A stretch of DNA of 64,000 nt, taken from Larimichthys crocea. Its lineage: Eukaryota > Chordata > Actinopteri > Sciaenidae. Under the pieces are notes generated by a model, which was given only the letters and a program-made list of their open reading frames with translations, did not search any database and was not told the DNA's origin. The position numbers and the translations under genes are program-made. Positions 23,626 to 46,354 of this stretch are shown here, piece by piece; positions within the stretch are counted from its first letter, which is position 1; each line of letters begins with the position of its first letter. The stretch lies in contig NC_040027.1 in assembly GCF_000972845.2 (NCBI RefSeq), positions 8,109,608 to 8,173,607 on the forward strand. Direction: 5' to 3'.

Positions 23626-26113
23626 CAGATAAATCTGCTCCATCTCATTTACAAAAGCCGAGCTGACCAATGCGAGCTGTGTAAACAGCATCTGTGAGAG
23701 AGAGAGAGAGGCTGAGCTATTGTCTAAAGCTCAATGAAATGCACGACATAACTCAGATTTGTCTTCCTTAAGCAGATCATAGATACGCTTTGGAGTCGAT
23801 TTAACGCTCTGTTTGTTGCTTCAGCATCATCTGTTCATTACAAACACAAAGGCCGTCGTCAGCTCCATCACGGATATGAACGTGTGAGAGCAGCTGTCCG
23901 TCTCCTGCTCCTGATAAGACGCAGTAAACACAGTAGCATCAGAATAATGAATATGGCCAATATACATCTAATATGCATATATATAGCCGCCTGTGTCAAT
24001 AAGCCAGAAGACGGAGGCGTAGACAATGAGAGGAGACAATAAATAACGCGTCGATCTGTTCTCTTCTACTCATCTGCAGCATAAATCTGCCTTCCGGCCG
24101 CCGGCCTCCCGCGGCTCATCTAACCAAAGAGCCAATAACCTTCAGGTGGTCGGAATAACTGAGATTTAATAAGCAATTCCAGCAGCATTATGAGACGCCG
24201 TCACTGGTCATGGTTGTTCTTTCTCCGCCAAAGTGATTCGGAAGTGACCAGGGTGCAGATTTATTACCGGACCGATGTGGACTTCGCAGTAGATTAATGA
24301 AATAGATGCGATGTGACGTTTAATGAATCACACAGAGCAGTTATGGAATGCACCCCCCGAAACGTAATGCAGTACAGATTTACAGGTTTTAATATAGCGT
24401 AAGTAAGAGGGAGGATCACCCCGAGTCAGTAACGGAAGACGATTAAGTCCGATTCATTCTGCAGCAATCGAAACCAACGACGACCCTGCAGCTCGTTCAA
24501 GAAACCAACAGAAGCCAGGAGCAGAAAAAGACCAAGACCTGGACGAGCAGGACACTCTGAGACAGGTGAGGACGGGACACAGGTGAGGACGGGACACAGG
24601 TGAGGACAGGACACAGGTGAGGACGGGACGCAGGTGAGGACAGGACGCAGGTGAGGACGGGACGCAGGTGAGGACGGGACACAGGTGAGGAGAGGACACA
24701 GGTTAGGACGGGACAGAGGTGAGGACGGGACACAGGTGAGGACAGGACGCAGGTGAGGATGGGACACAGGTGAGGAGAGGACACAGGTGAGGACGGGACA
24801 GAGGTGAGGACGGGACACAGGTGAGGACAGGGCACAGGTGAGGACAGAACACAGGTGAAGACGGGACACAGGTGAGGACGGGACACAGGTGAGGAGAGGA
24901 CACAGGTGATGAGAGGACACAGGTGAGGACGGGACACAGGTGAGGACAGGGCACAGGTGAGGACAGGACACAGGTGAGGACGGGACACAGGTGAGGACGG
25001 GACACAGATGAGGACAGGACACAGGTGAGGACGGGACACAGGTGAGGACAGGACACAGGTGAGGACAGGACACAGGTGAAGCTAATCAGACAATCAAAAC
25101 TGGCGGGAAACTCAACAAAAGGCAGGAAGAAGAGTTACGCAGAGAGGGGAGAACTACAAAATAAAACAGGAAACACCTGGACGATTTTAGGGTCTTTCAG
25201 CTCATTGTTTTGGTTTTTACAGACAGAAAACTTTAACGTTTCGATTCAGTCTCAGATTAGTGACTCGCTGGTGAATCCAGAGCAGAGTTCAGCAGCGAGA
25301 TGACTTGAATAACATCAGGTGGACACACATCGATGCACATGTACGTAAAATAAACTCCATCAACTTTTCAAAATAAAAGACTTCCAACCAAAGTTACAGA
25401 TCAAATATAAACTGAGACGTCTTCAACATGAACCAACTTAAAAATGTTTGTTTACTTTCTTTGCAATTTTCATACACAATTAACTTTTTAAACCAAATCA
25501 GCTACTAAAGACGGATATCATCAGTGTTTTATCGATACCAAATATGATACTGGTTTATTAATACAGTTATTAATCAGTATACTTATTGATACGATTCACC
25601 ATAATTTGGTGACACAAATCTAAAAGACATGACATGAAAAGATTCAACAACAGTTTATTAAAGTCGGCCCAATCAACTGTTTCTATGCCACAAATATGTT
25701 TTTCATAAATACTGACAGCTGATAACGTTTGTCCAGAAGCTGATTGGTATTTTGTTGCTGACCAATCAGGGACCGGTCCTGGTTCTTTCATATCGTGCAG
25801 GAGAGGGAATGTTTCTTCATGCACGTGGTTTGAATGCAAAAAGAAATTAGACACAAAGTGAAGCAGGTGAAAATATTTATTTCTGTCATTTTGTTTTTTA
25901 TTTATCGCTCTTCCTCTTAAGAACAATCGCCGCGGTAAACGATATCGATAATTATTTAAAAAGATAAAAACAGCTGTTGGCTGTGAAACAATGAGATCGA
26001 TGGAGCTGAAGGTTCTGATCACGTGCAGAAGGAGTTCACTCTGTATTGATAGATGTGTTATCGCCTCCCGCCTCACCGTGCTGTGTGTTACTGCTGGCTT
26101 TGTCCTGTCCACC

Positions 26114-26144
<31 letters not shown>

Positions 26145-26354
26145 GTGGCCCATAGCAGTGTGTGAGCACGTGAGTGTGTGTGTGTTTAACGGGATGCGGT
26201 GAGGCGCGGGGGCCGAGTGACAGTGATGAATTAGCCGGCTGGTAATAACCCTCTCTGATCTCAGACACTCTCCCAGCTTCTTGGGGGGGCACTTTTAATT
26301 GTGGCATGTATCCCAGCATCCCCTCGGGCGTCTCGTACCGCCTGCCCCCCTTCA

Positions 26355-26400
<46 letters not shown>

Positions 26401-26995
26401 TAGACACACGGTTGCATGTACAGTAAAGCACACACTCCAGCCCTCCTCATCAAATGGGTCTTTGTGTGACTGTACGCGACGGGATTATTAATCAAAATGG
26501 AAAAAACAGGTTGAGGAGGAGGTGGAGGAGGAGGAGGTGGAGGAGGTGGAGGAGGGAGGGTGGAGGCTAACCTGTGTGTTTGTGAAGGAATCCTTTCACA
26601 ACAAAAGCCTCTCCACCTGCCTGAAACACAACCTGCCTTTTATTTTTTTTTGCACTTTGGATAAACAGCAAATCGCGGACACAATGTGTCCTGACCAGGA
26701 GCCATCAGGAGCATCAATATATATGTAAATGCCCCCCACCTCCCTCCTCCTCCCCTCCTCCTCCTCCTCACTCCTGAGTTTACGGCCATAAAAAGGAGGA
26801 GAAGAAGAATGGAGAATAATGGCTCGGACCAGTTTTTGATTTATTTTCATTTTTTTTCCAGGTGCCAGGCCGCCGCTGTTTATTTCCCAAGTGCTTTGTG
26901 TGAAAGATTTATTTAATTTCTGATGAATAGGTGACTCCCAGAGAATTACCTTTTCGTGCCCGTGAAATCAGCTGCAGTGTTTTATTTTCACCTTG

Positions 26996-27034
<39 letters not shown>

Positions 27035-28885
27035 ACTGTCGGACAGTAAAAGCTGCAGTGATGTGCTTTTAAATCCAGAGTGTATTTGCATGTATCGGCC
27101 TCTCATTTCCATAGCGACTGAAAGGAGACGTGTGATTTCTTTTGGGCATTTTGTTACATGTGATGGAGCCTGGAGGAGGATTTTCAAAATAAAGGATGGT
27201 TTAGGAAAGTAAAAGCAGACCCCAGCAGCAGCTGATATCACTGCCTAGTCCAGCAGCAGTCAGCCCAGAACCAGAACCAGAACCTACAGCAGCAGCTGAT
27301 ATCACTGCCTAGTCCAGCAGCAGTCAGCCCAGCTCGGCGTCTGTCTTTCAGCCTTTTATTTCACCAAGCTCTCACCAACCACTAAAAGTCCGTCCACAGT
27401 TACTCTTGTCCGGCGGCTTCTTGCTCGCTCACTCTCTCCTTTCTTTCTTGCTTCCTCCGTCGCGTTCCTCTCACTCTCTTCTCCTCTGCCATCATGTCCA
27501 TGAAGCTGTGAGCCTGGTTGCACGGTCTGCAGTCCGGGCAGCTCGGCTATCAAACTAGGATAAACATAAACTCTGGGGAAATCGTTTTCATTTTTTTGGA
27601 CTAACTGGGACGTTTTTTGTCGGATATTTTTGAAAGTTGAGACTTTCAGGCCTGTCGTTATTATTTCAAATGTGTTGAAGCGGTTGAATGATTTTATTTA
27701 AAATATTCCGTTTCCTTTAAAAACATTTTACATATGTTTAATCTTCTTGTGCTTGATTTTTTATCTGTTATGCAGCAAACAACATGGAGATTCGTCACAC
27801 TGTGTGAAAACTCGACAATGAACCTGAGCGTGTGTGTTGTTGTGTGTGTGTGTGTGTGTGGTGCGTGTGTGTTCTCAGGCTGAGGGGATCCTCAAAGCGT
27901 GGGCGACTCCTGCTTTACAGAAAGTTTGGCAGGGTCCTGTGGTCACCAAGATCTGGAACACCGCCAGACAGAGGTACCTCTGGAGTCCTGCAGTGTTTTT
28001 CAATTACACTGTTAATATTATTATTATTATTATTATTATTATTGGACATGTATGGATCCAAATCCAAACTCGTCTGCTTTTATCCGTTGCACAAAAGATT
28101 CAGCCAAGCTCGCAGAGGGAGCTTCCTTCTCTCATCTCAACATGAAAAATGTTATTCAGGTTATTAATCATCCATTATGATTAAACGCTGTTCTCTCATG
28201 TTCTTCTGCTGTGTGTGTTTTCTGTCCCAGCTGAAGTGTTGCGGTTTCACCAACTACACGGACTTTGAGGGTTCTTGGTTTGAAAAGGAGAACGGCTTCC
28301 TGCCGCCCAGCTGCTGCTGGGCCAACATCTCCCCCTGCAGCCTCATGGAGGCGAAGCGCAGCGCCGTGCAGGTGAGACGGAGAACGCCGCTGCAGTGTTA
28401 AGATGCAACATGATTCAACAGAAGCTCAAATGAAAGTCGAATCAACAACTCCATAAAAAAGTTTTTAACTTGTCATTCGTTTTTCCTGCTGACCCGATCG
28501 CCTCATGAAAGTCCAGGTTCCTGGATGCTGAAACATTTTTACTTTCCAGCGCGGTGAACGTTTGCTTTGTTTCTCTGACCTGAGCTGATAAAGATATTTA
28601 GACACTCTGTCCTCCTCAGGGCTGTTTCCAAGACATCCTGGACAACCTCAAAGAACACGCCAACATCGTGGGAGGCATCGCATCGGGAATCGGAGGCTTA
28701 GAGGTAAAACGTTAAAGGTTAAAGGTTGGCAATCAGATATCTTAGAGGCAGCTTTCCTCAGCATGAGTCTGATTATCCAAAACCTTTATGATCATCTGTA
28801 TCTTTGGATCTTTGTCTCCTCAAAGCTCGCTGCCATGGCTGTGTCCATATACCTGTACTGCCACCTGGACGCCAGAGTCAGCTGA
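17062..28885 (+). CDS. tspan1: Tetraspanin-1 (seven coding exons, one apparent frameshift)
   Basis: A four-pass membrane organiser (tetraspanin) that builds membrane microdomains with partner receptors. Coding exons: 17062-17118, 20877-21083, 22476-22550, 27879-27973, 28231-28371, 28620-28703, 28826-28885; all have GT/AG sites. Exon 1 starts MGCFTFVK and supplies most of TM1. Exon 2 gives LGGLTLLAMGIWVSVDGGSF and TM2. Exon 3 is TM3 with EVAAGVVAL. Exons 4-6 form the large extracellular loop with the CCG motif (about residues 148-150), PSCC (about 171-174) and GC (about 193-194). N-x-T/S sequons lie in TNYTDF and ANIS. Exon 7 is TM4, ending LYCHLDARVS. Predicted length is about 239 residues; human TSPAN1 has 241. 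Exon 4 is 95 nt, which breaks frame with exon 5 (both neighbours are phase 0); one extra base near 27960 would restore WNT-RQTE-LKCCGF, matching the family spacing. An AG acceptor at 17053-17054, 7 nt before the ATG, implies an upstream non-coding exon, not located. Tail-to-tail with pomgnt1, as in human. Confidence 0.93.
22903..22934 (+). repeat. (CA)n microsatellite in tspan1 intron 3
   Basis: Uninterrupted CA run of 16 units. Confidence 0.95.
23170..23515 (+). repeat. Dispersed teleost repeat in tspan1 intron 3
   Basis: Contains ACCAGGCTGTAAACATGTTT, GCTGTGAAGTTGGACATTT and GGAGCCAGCCTCAGGTGGA, a combination I recognise as a very common fish repeat. A fragment recurs at 15537-15600. Boundaries are approximate and no ORF was seen. 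Confidence 0.55.
23595..23622 (+). repeat. (TG)n microsatellite in tspan1 intron 3
   Basis: TG run of about 14 units. Confidence 0.95.
24566..25078 (+). repeat. 17-bp minisatellite, ~30 copies, in tspan1 intron 3
   Basis: A tandem array with consensus AGGTGAGGACGGGACAC (17 bp). Variants replace GACGGG by GACAGG, GAGAGG or GATGGG, and ACAC by ACGC or ACAG. Because 17 is not a multiple of three, all frames stay open for three units, which produces long artefactual Ser-Pro-Val-Cys-His-Leu ORFs on the minus strand. Almost every unit contains CAGGTGAGG in the tspan1 sense orientation, a near-perfect match to the U1 5' splice site. Confidence 0.97.
26116..26398. repeat. (TG)n and (CA)n pair in tspan1 intron 3
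   Basis: A TG run at 26116-26144 and a CA run at 26359-26398 form an inverted pair about 215 bp apart, able in principle to fold in the pre-mRNA. A GAGGAGGTG-type purine repeat follows at 26512-26560. The long minus-strand frame across this region is low-complexity at its start and has no domain, so it is not called as a gene. Confidence 0.85.
26998..27032 (+). repeat. (TG)n microsatellite
   Basis: Uninterrupted TG run of about 17 units in tspan1 intron 3. Confidence 0.95.
27223..27332 (+). repeat. Tandem duplication, 64-bp period, in tspan1 intron 3
   Basis: A 46-nt block beginning CAGCAGCAGCTGATATCACT and ending AGTCAGCCCAG occurs at 27223-27268 and again at 27287-27332, separated by an ACCAGA-rich spacer. 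Confidence 0.9.
27829..27871 (+). repeat. (TG)n tract forming the tspan1 exon 4 acceptor region
   Basis: TG-rich run (with TT, GG and GC interruptions) ending 7 nt before the exon 4 start at 27879. The acceptor reads GTGTGTGTTCTCAG, so UG repeats stand in for most of the polypyrimidine tract. Confidence 0.9.
28012..28043 (+). repeat. (ATT)n microsatellite in tspan1 intron 4
   Basis: About ten ATT units. Confidence 0.95.
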
Positions 28886-29054
28886 AAACAAAAAATCTCA
28901 GACGGATCAGACGAGACTTCATTTTTTTATTCTGCATCATTTAATAATCTGTCACTTAGGATAGACTCTAGCTTCACTCTGATGTTAATGATGTATTAAT
29001 ATATAGTTAACAGATTTATAAGCACCCGCAGAGTGTACATATTTCATATTTGCC

Positions 29055-29060
29055 AATAAA
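29055..29060 (+). terminator. tspan1: tspan1 polyadenylation signal
   Basis: A canonical AATAAA lies 170 nt after the stop codon at 28883-28885 and is the first good signal in the 3' flank. It would give a short 3'UTR ending near 29080. Confidence 0.75.
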
Positions 29061-29723
29061 ATATATCAAACAGCGTTCGCTGACTGCATTGACCTCACTG
29101 TCCTCTGTCCTTTTCTGACGCATCTGGACTCTTCAACCTTTTTCATGAACACACATAACTTTTAGATAATTAGAATGGATCCAATTATCGTGAAAAGACG
29201 TTTGTATCTCCAAAGTTATCATATTTTTAGCCTGTCAGCCGACAGTGTTTTCAGGGCGTTTCATTCCAGCTGACATTTTCTGGCATTTTTCAGATTCTGT
29301 CAGTTTAAATTCCTGAAGAGGAAAGAGCAACTCACACCGCTTCATTAGACCGGCCACAGACTGGCCCTCGAGGTGTGACGGATAAATATGACAAAATAAA
29401 AATGATACAACTGACAGAAAGACAAACATTTGAATTAGTGAGCCGATCCCATCGAGGGGTAACAGGAGACGACGTGTTCGAGTCTGTAATTCTGGCTTGG
29501 TTTGTCCAGAGACGTGTTTGGGTGACGTGACCTGCACGAGACGCAGACAGACAGTATGTGGTCATTTTTCAAAATAAAACATCTTCAGACTTGGACAATA
29601 GCAGGAGGAACAAAAAATGCAGTTATTAAGTACAGCGAAGCCTCATGTGTTTATGTATATCAGGCACAATGATGTGTGTTAAATACAAAATAACCTCTGC
29701 AATATATACTGCTGTGATCATAG

Positions 29724-29764
<41 letters not shown>

Positions 29765-30035
29765 ATGTCTCGTCTGAAATGGAGAGAAAAGGAGCGTGAA
29801 GACAAACCGCGTTCGTTCTTCCATCCAATTATAAACCTGCGAGGTGCTTAGAGTTAAATCTGTCATCATCTCAGAGCTGCTGAGCTCCATGTTTAACAAT
29901 AACCCCCAGACACACACACAGACACACAGACACACACACACACAATCAATATTCCATCTACATCTCAGTCATCAGCCTCTGAGCTCGGCTCATCAGAATG
30001 CTCAATAGGTCAAAAATGACATTTATAAGGTGGCG

Positions 30036-30072
<37 letters not shown>

Positions 30073-30174
30073 ACATATACACATACACACACACACACAC
30101 ACACAGACCGTCATGAACCAGCGACTTCTGACTGACAGGCACAAATGACCGGGTCTGGTGAGCTGGTGGTGACA

Positions 30175-30217
<43 letters not shown>

Positions 30218-30703
30218 ACAATCACAAACGCCTCCTGGCTGACCCTGTCGGCACTGTCAGTTAGTGCGTAACACACAATTTGCTATCACTCTACATTCAG
30301 TCAGAAAATCCATCTTAATTAGCTGACGAGCGGACAGGTTCATAAACACAGACGCACACGACAGCGCGTGTGTGTGTGTTGTGTGTGTGTGTGTGTGTGT
30401 GTGTGATGTGTTCATGCACACTGAACTCTTTTCAATCACGTTGATTCTGCTGGATTAAAACTCGGCTCTGATGTTTTATTTTGGTAAGCGGCACATCTTT
30501 TTATTTCCAGGTTCAAACAGATTTTCTGCTGCTTGTAATTTGATACCCAGGATGACATCACTGTGACATCACTGTGACATCATCAGAGTTATCGCTCACA
30601 CTCCTTCGGCCTCTTCTCCTCTGCCATTACGTCCATAGAGGCTGCTGAGCTCAGTTACATAGCCCAGCTCCTGTTCTGTCACACAAGAAGGGGTGGAAAG
30701 TTA

Positions 30704-31195
30704 AGCTGGGTAATTTTGGAAATATTCCAAATCGGAAACTCAATGAGAATTATGGGAATGAACGGTAATTTAAACCAACTATCATTCAAACATAAATATA
30801 AACATGCAAAATAAAAAACAGATTTATTTGTAAGTAGAACTTTATCAAGTTTGAATTATTTTATTGAACAATATTCTGCATGAGCTCACATGTGTCTTCA
30901 ACAGTCTCTGTGTGCTCTGGGCTCTAAAGTGTGGTCCAGGTACAGAGATCACCTGTGCAGGTAGGGGGCGTGGCCTCAACAGATTGAGGAAAAGCAGATA
31001 TCCAAGTGGACCTGCATGAAAACTGGTTTATTTAGTCAAGATGATGATAAAATCTATTTTCCCAAAGTAAAACTTAAAGTTCCCCGTAAAGAGAAAACCT
31101 TCATTTTTGAAAATTCCTGGTTTATTCCCATAAATTCCCATAGAAAGTTTCCAACTTTTAAAAATTTCCAGAATTTTGCAGCTAACAGACTGAGC
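30704..31195 (+). repeat. Dispersed repeat also present in the IFIT-Ly6 interval
   Basis: Shares long blocks with 61735-62115 in the same orientation: ATTTTGGAAATATTCCAAAT, GTCTTCAACAGTCTCTGTGT, CTCTAAAGTGTGGTCCAGGT and GCAGGTAGGGGGCGTGGCCT. The right part carries TTCCCATAAATTCCCATAG-type sequence. A third, degraded inverted copy is at about 51650-51960. The family is not recognised. Confidence 0.75.
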
Positions 31196-31243
31196 TAACA
31201 TGAGCTAACAGCAGCTAACAGACTGAGCTAACATGAGCTAACA

Positions 31244-31475
31244 GCAGCTACAGCTGTCAGCAGTTTACTTCACTGTCCATCATAAACTCTGTAAATCACA
31301 GAGAGTTGAGGCGGAGCAGCCGGAGGACATCAGAGGGAAAACCAGAAAACATTTCCTCCATAAAATATGATCCAGTTTCACCAGAATCAGTGAAATAGTT
31401 GCTGCTGTGTGACTTAGTGCCGTAAAGCGTTACGTACTTCTCCCGACCCGGAGCCCAAAGTTACGTAGTGTGAGA
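31244..31475 (+). repeat. 232-bp dispersed repeat, copy B
   Basis: Matches 8864-9095 with one difference noticed (G at 31465). It is preceded by a short tandem AGCTAACAGCAGCTAACAGA-type repeat at 31180-31250. With copy A it forms a direct-repeat pair flanking the whole tspan1 gene. Confidence 0.9.
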
Positions 31476-31740
31476 TCGGAGCCAAATGTTCTCTGCTTCA
31501 TCACAGCCCAGGTGATGGGAGTCAGAGCTCAAAGGGCAGGAAGCCACATTCGTCCTTGGTAGACCGCGGCGGTTGCAGAACTCCACCGAGCCACGAGGAT
31601 TTGCATAAACTTCCCTCGCCACACGTTTCCTCTCACCGTTGCTTTGCCTGCAAGCTCTCCTGGGAATAACACACACTAATCATAAATCCTTCTGTAGGAA
31701 TCATTTCAACAAACTGTAGGCCAGTGACTCGTCAGTAAAA

Positions 31741-33960
31741 AACATCTTTATTTCCATGACAGAAGATTAAGGAACTCACACATGTCAAACTGTCCACAGA
31801 TCCTCATCGTCACACATACAACGTACCGTCCACGAGTTCCCAAATGATCTCACAGCATTTCATAAAAATCACCTGTACTGCCGAGGAGACGAGGATTCAG
31901 TTTCACACTCTCGATTTCACAAAGAAAACACATAAAAAAAAAAAAATTAGAGTGAAATGAAACAGAAGGCAGATTCAAACTTTTAAAACCAAACTGAAAC
32001 GATCAGGACACGGACGGACACGAGCCGAGCTGCGATCCAGCCGAATGACTTCACACAGGTGAGTCTGTCTGACTGCAGGTGGCAAACATGAAGTTTTTAA
32101 AAAAATACATAATTAGTCGATGAGCAAAAAGAAGCACGTTTAATAACGTATCTGCCAATAACGAACTTCTGTATGAAGCATCTGGAAAACTTTTTGTGGA
32201 CAGTGTTGGAGTCAAGTTTCGGCACTTCAGGGCGCTTCACTGACACCTGTGAACCAGGAAACAAGGTGTCAACCTGTGTGTGGCGTGCTACAGGCGGAAA
32301 CTGCCAGAGCTCATGTTGCATTAGCTTCTGTCTGTGCGAGGTTATGTAATCACCTCGACGAGGTGATGCAGGATCAATGACCAACAATGACCCGTCTGCT
32401 CGGCGTTATTATTCAGCTACTCGCGGAAGAAATCAATAAATTTGACTGAAAATATTAATTAAAAAATGTTTTTATCGTGTCCGCGATGGTCTGTTATTCA
32501 TGGCAGCCGTCTGTTGTACAGAAATCAGACGGTAACGTGCCTTAATTGACCAATCAGAATCGAGTATTTAATAAAGCCGATTAAGAAGTTTGTCCAGATT
32601 TACGATGAGGCCAATTTTATTTTCTCCTTCCAATTATAGAACTGTTACATACATGTATCAATAAAGACTTATAGATACGTTTATAGTGTTATAAACTTCT
32701 TAGTGTTTTGATTTTATTCGCAGTCTCTTTTTGTGGTGTGAAAATATTTATTCAGGACTTCAGTAATTATTATAATCATGAGTCCTTTACGAGTTTATGT
32801 TGGAAAAATGGTTTTAAAACGAAACACGAGAATCTCAGAAATGAAACTTCTCTCATGAAAATAACAGGTCTAAAAAAGAGAAAAATATTGAAGTTGAAAT
32901 AACGGACTTGTTGAAAAGCAGCAGCCTCGATCGTTTTCATCATTTCAGTCACACGTCGGAGAATCAAACTTTTTACCACAGATGACGAAAAAAAAAGGCA
33001 ACATAACAAATCCTCCTCACAGAGTCGACACACGAGGAACCTTTTAAATATCAGCAGAGTAATCTGACCCGTCGCCTGCAAACACCCAGATGAGCTTTGT
33101 CTTTTTTTGTTGTTTTTGTTCAAGCTTTGGAGCCTCGAGCTGCTACGGTGGCTAAAAGAGGCCGAAACAATGGAAAGATCTGTTGTTCTCTTAGTGTGCA
33201 CAGATTTAATCACAAACGATGCATTCAGGAACATGTTGCAAAAAACAGCGCTGCAGTGAGCCTTCAATAACTGACCGGTGTGTTTTTAAAATTTTTTTAT
33301 GAAGAATAAAAGCAGCATTTTTAAAATGACGCAAGAAGAAGAATTTGTCATGGAAGCTAAAAGTATGAACCAAATTTAAAATAGAAATCTATATTTTGTC
33401 TTTTCCTGGAGCCAAACTTTAAAAAACACTAAATATTTTCCCAATAAATTTTCTTCATTTGACAAAAAAGGAGCCACAAGATTAAAACGTAAAACCATGA
33501 CTTGTTTTTGATGTTTCTAATTGGAGTATATGCTGTTACATCTGTGAATATTTCCCCATTTTTGTCTCTTTTCAGCCACTGTAGAATTTGCCGTCGCTGA
33601 ACCTGACGCAGGAAACTGATCCGAGCCGGTCGATAGCAGTTAAAAAACCCACAGGGGCTGTCCACTCAAACTCGAACGTATCGAATGCTGAAAAATATGC
33701 TGACCCTTTAAGATTTTTCATCAAAAAATATATATAGGCATGTATATACATTATTATCTCGTTATCTGTAAACGTTAGGCTCTTAAAAAATGTTCTTATC
33801 TCGATAAAAGTGGTTTTAAAAAAAATGCAAAAAAACAAAACCACTGAACTCTCGTTTGATCGATCGATGTAAAATAAATAGACATAAGTTAAAACGTATG
33901 TACAAAATGATCAGAGCACTCAGTAGTTTTTAAAAATGACACAACAAACTGAAAGGAAAA

Positions 33961-33996
<36 letters not shown>

Positions 33997-34332
33997 TGTT
34001 CTGAAGCAGCTGATCAGCCCACAGTTGTCACGGAAACAAAGAAATGACAGCTGTTAGGTACCGTTTTTTGGTCGTACAGTCACATTTGGCTGTTCCTCGT
34101 CAAGCTGTCGGACGGATGCAGTTTGTTTGTTAATCCCAAAACAAAACAAAACAAAAAAAACAAACAACCAGGACTCCGTTTCCCAGGTATCCTCTCGTAC
34201 ACGAGTTCAACATCTAGGAAAAGTCAGTTTTTGTCGCCGTGTGTGTCCCAGGCTGGATTATTAGTCGAGAAGACGAGTTAAGGCCTGGGCTGGTTCAAGT
34301 GTGTGTGTGTGTGTTTGAGTGTAACATCAGGC
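31741..34332 (-). other. Probable long pomgnt1 3'UTR / downstream region
   Basis: About 2.6 kb of AT-rich, mostly repeat-free sequence follows the pomgnt1 stop on the minus strand, interrupted only by (TG)n at 33963-33994. AATAAA signals on the minus strand occur as TTTATT at 31747-31752 and at several nearer sites (for example about 32711 and 32747), so the 3' end is unresolved. No domain-bearing ORF was seen. The UTR reading is inferred from the absence of another gene. Confidence 0.4.
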
Positions 34333-45799
<11,467 letters not shown>

Positions 45800-45885
45800 C
45801 CCGGGGACTAAGAGCTCACACCCTCCTCCTCCTCCACCTGCGCTCCTCCGCCTCCTCCACCACACAAACACCGCTGAGACACACA

Positions 45886-45923
<38 letters not shown>

Positions 45924-46031
45924 GTTAGCTCGCGGTGGCTAACCAGCTGTTTTCTCTCTTCCCGCTCGCTGAGTTCAGACTCTCTCATTATATAAACATA
46001 TAAACAGGTAGATAGTACCGTTCCCACTCAC

Positions 46032-46140
46032 AGGTGACTCGGCAGGTGAACTCTCATCTCGGTGTGTTCCGGTAACCGGCGGAGAGCAGCTACATGCTAC
46101 ATGCTACATGCTACATGCTACATGCACCGTGTTTCTGTCG
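46032..46140 (-). other. pomgnt1: Candidate pomgnt1 non-coding first exon
   Basis: A strong donor, CACCT|GTGAGTGGG on the minus strand (GT at 46030-46031), ends a plausible leader exon. Its 5' part contains five copies of a 7-nt unit (GCATGTA on the minus strand, 46089-46125). The upstream boundary is a guess. Confidence 0.45.
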
Positions 46141-46149
46141 CGAGGCGAA

Positions 46150-46157
46150 TGACGTCA
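46150..46157. promoter_or_regulatory. CRE palindrome in the putative pomgnt1 promoter
   Basis: A full TGACGTCA consensus lies about 350 nt upstream of the pomgnt1 start codon and just upstream of the candidate first exon. Sites of this type bind CREB/ATF and are common in housekeeping promoters. Function is inferred from position only. Confidence 0.5.
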
Positions 46158-46228
46158 CCGTTCTTCTTCCTCTGCTTCTTCTTCTTCTGTAGGTCTGTCC
46201 GCCACCGCCCCCAACAGGAGGGTGGAGG

Positions 46229-46324
46229 AACTACCTCTGATAGATGGATGGATGGATGGATGGATGGGTAGGTAGGTAGGTAGGTAGGTAGGTAGGTAGG
46301 TAGGTAGGTAGGAAAGTAGGTAGG
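46229..46324 (+). repeat. (GGAT)n/(GGTA)n microsatellite ending at the assembly gap
   Basis: GGAT units turn into GGTA units and run straight into the N gap. The same GGATGGGTA-to-GGTAGGTA transition is seen at 57540-57580 in the right arm. Confidence 0.95.
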
Positions 46325-46354
46325 NNNNNNNNNNNNNNNNNNNNNNNNNNNNNN
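46325..46354. other. Assembly gap (30 Ns)
   Basis: Run of unknown bases inside the tetranucleotide repeat. Sequence quality to its right appears to change character (see findings). Confidence 1.

Larger units (their letters stand above)
29086..31740. other. tspan1-pomgnt1 intergenic region
   Basis: No gene seen. It contains (TG)/(CA) runs at 29725-29762, 29910-29943, 30037-30104, 30178-30216 and 30367-30405, a dispersed repeat at about 30704-31195 and the 232-bp repeat at 31244-31475. Confidence 0.7.

Noticed and set aside
24426..25073. Long minus-strand open frames (up to 215 codons) of repeating Ser-Pro-Val-Cys-His-Leu
   Set aside because: By-product of a 17-bp minisatellite; all three frames stay open and no start context, splice sites or domain are present.
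25570..26433. 287-codon minus-strand open frame inside tspan1 intron 3
   Set aside because: It starts in a dinucleotide repeat, contains a second one and has no recognisable domain; chance frame across low-complexity DNA.
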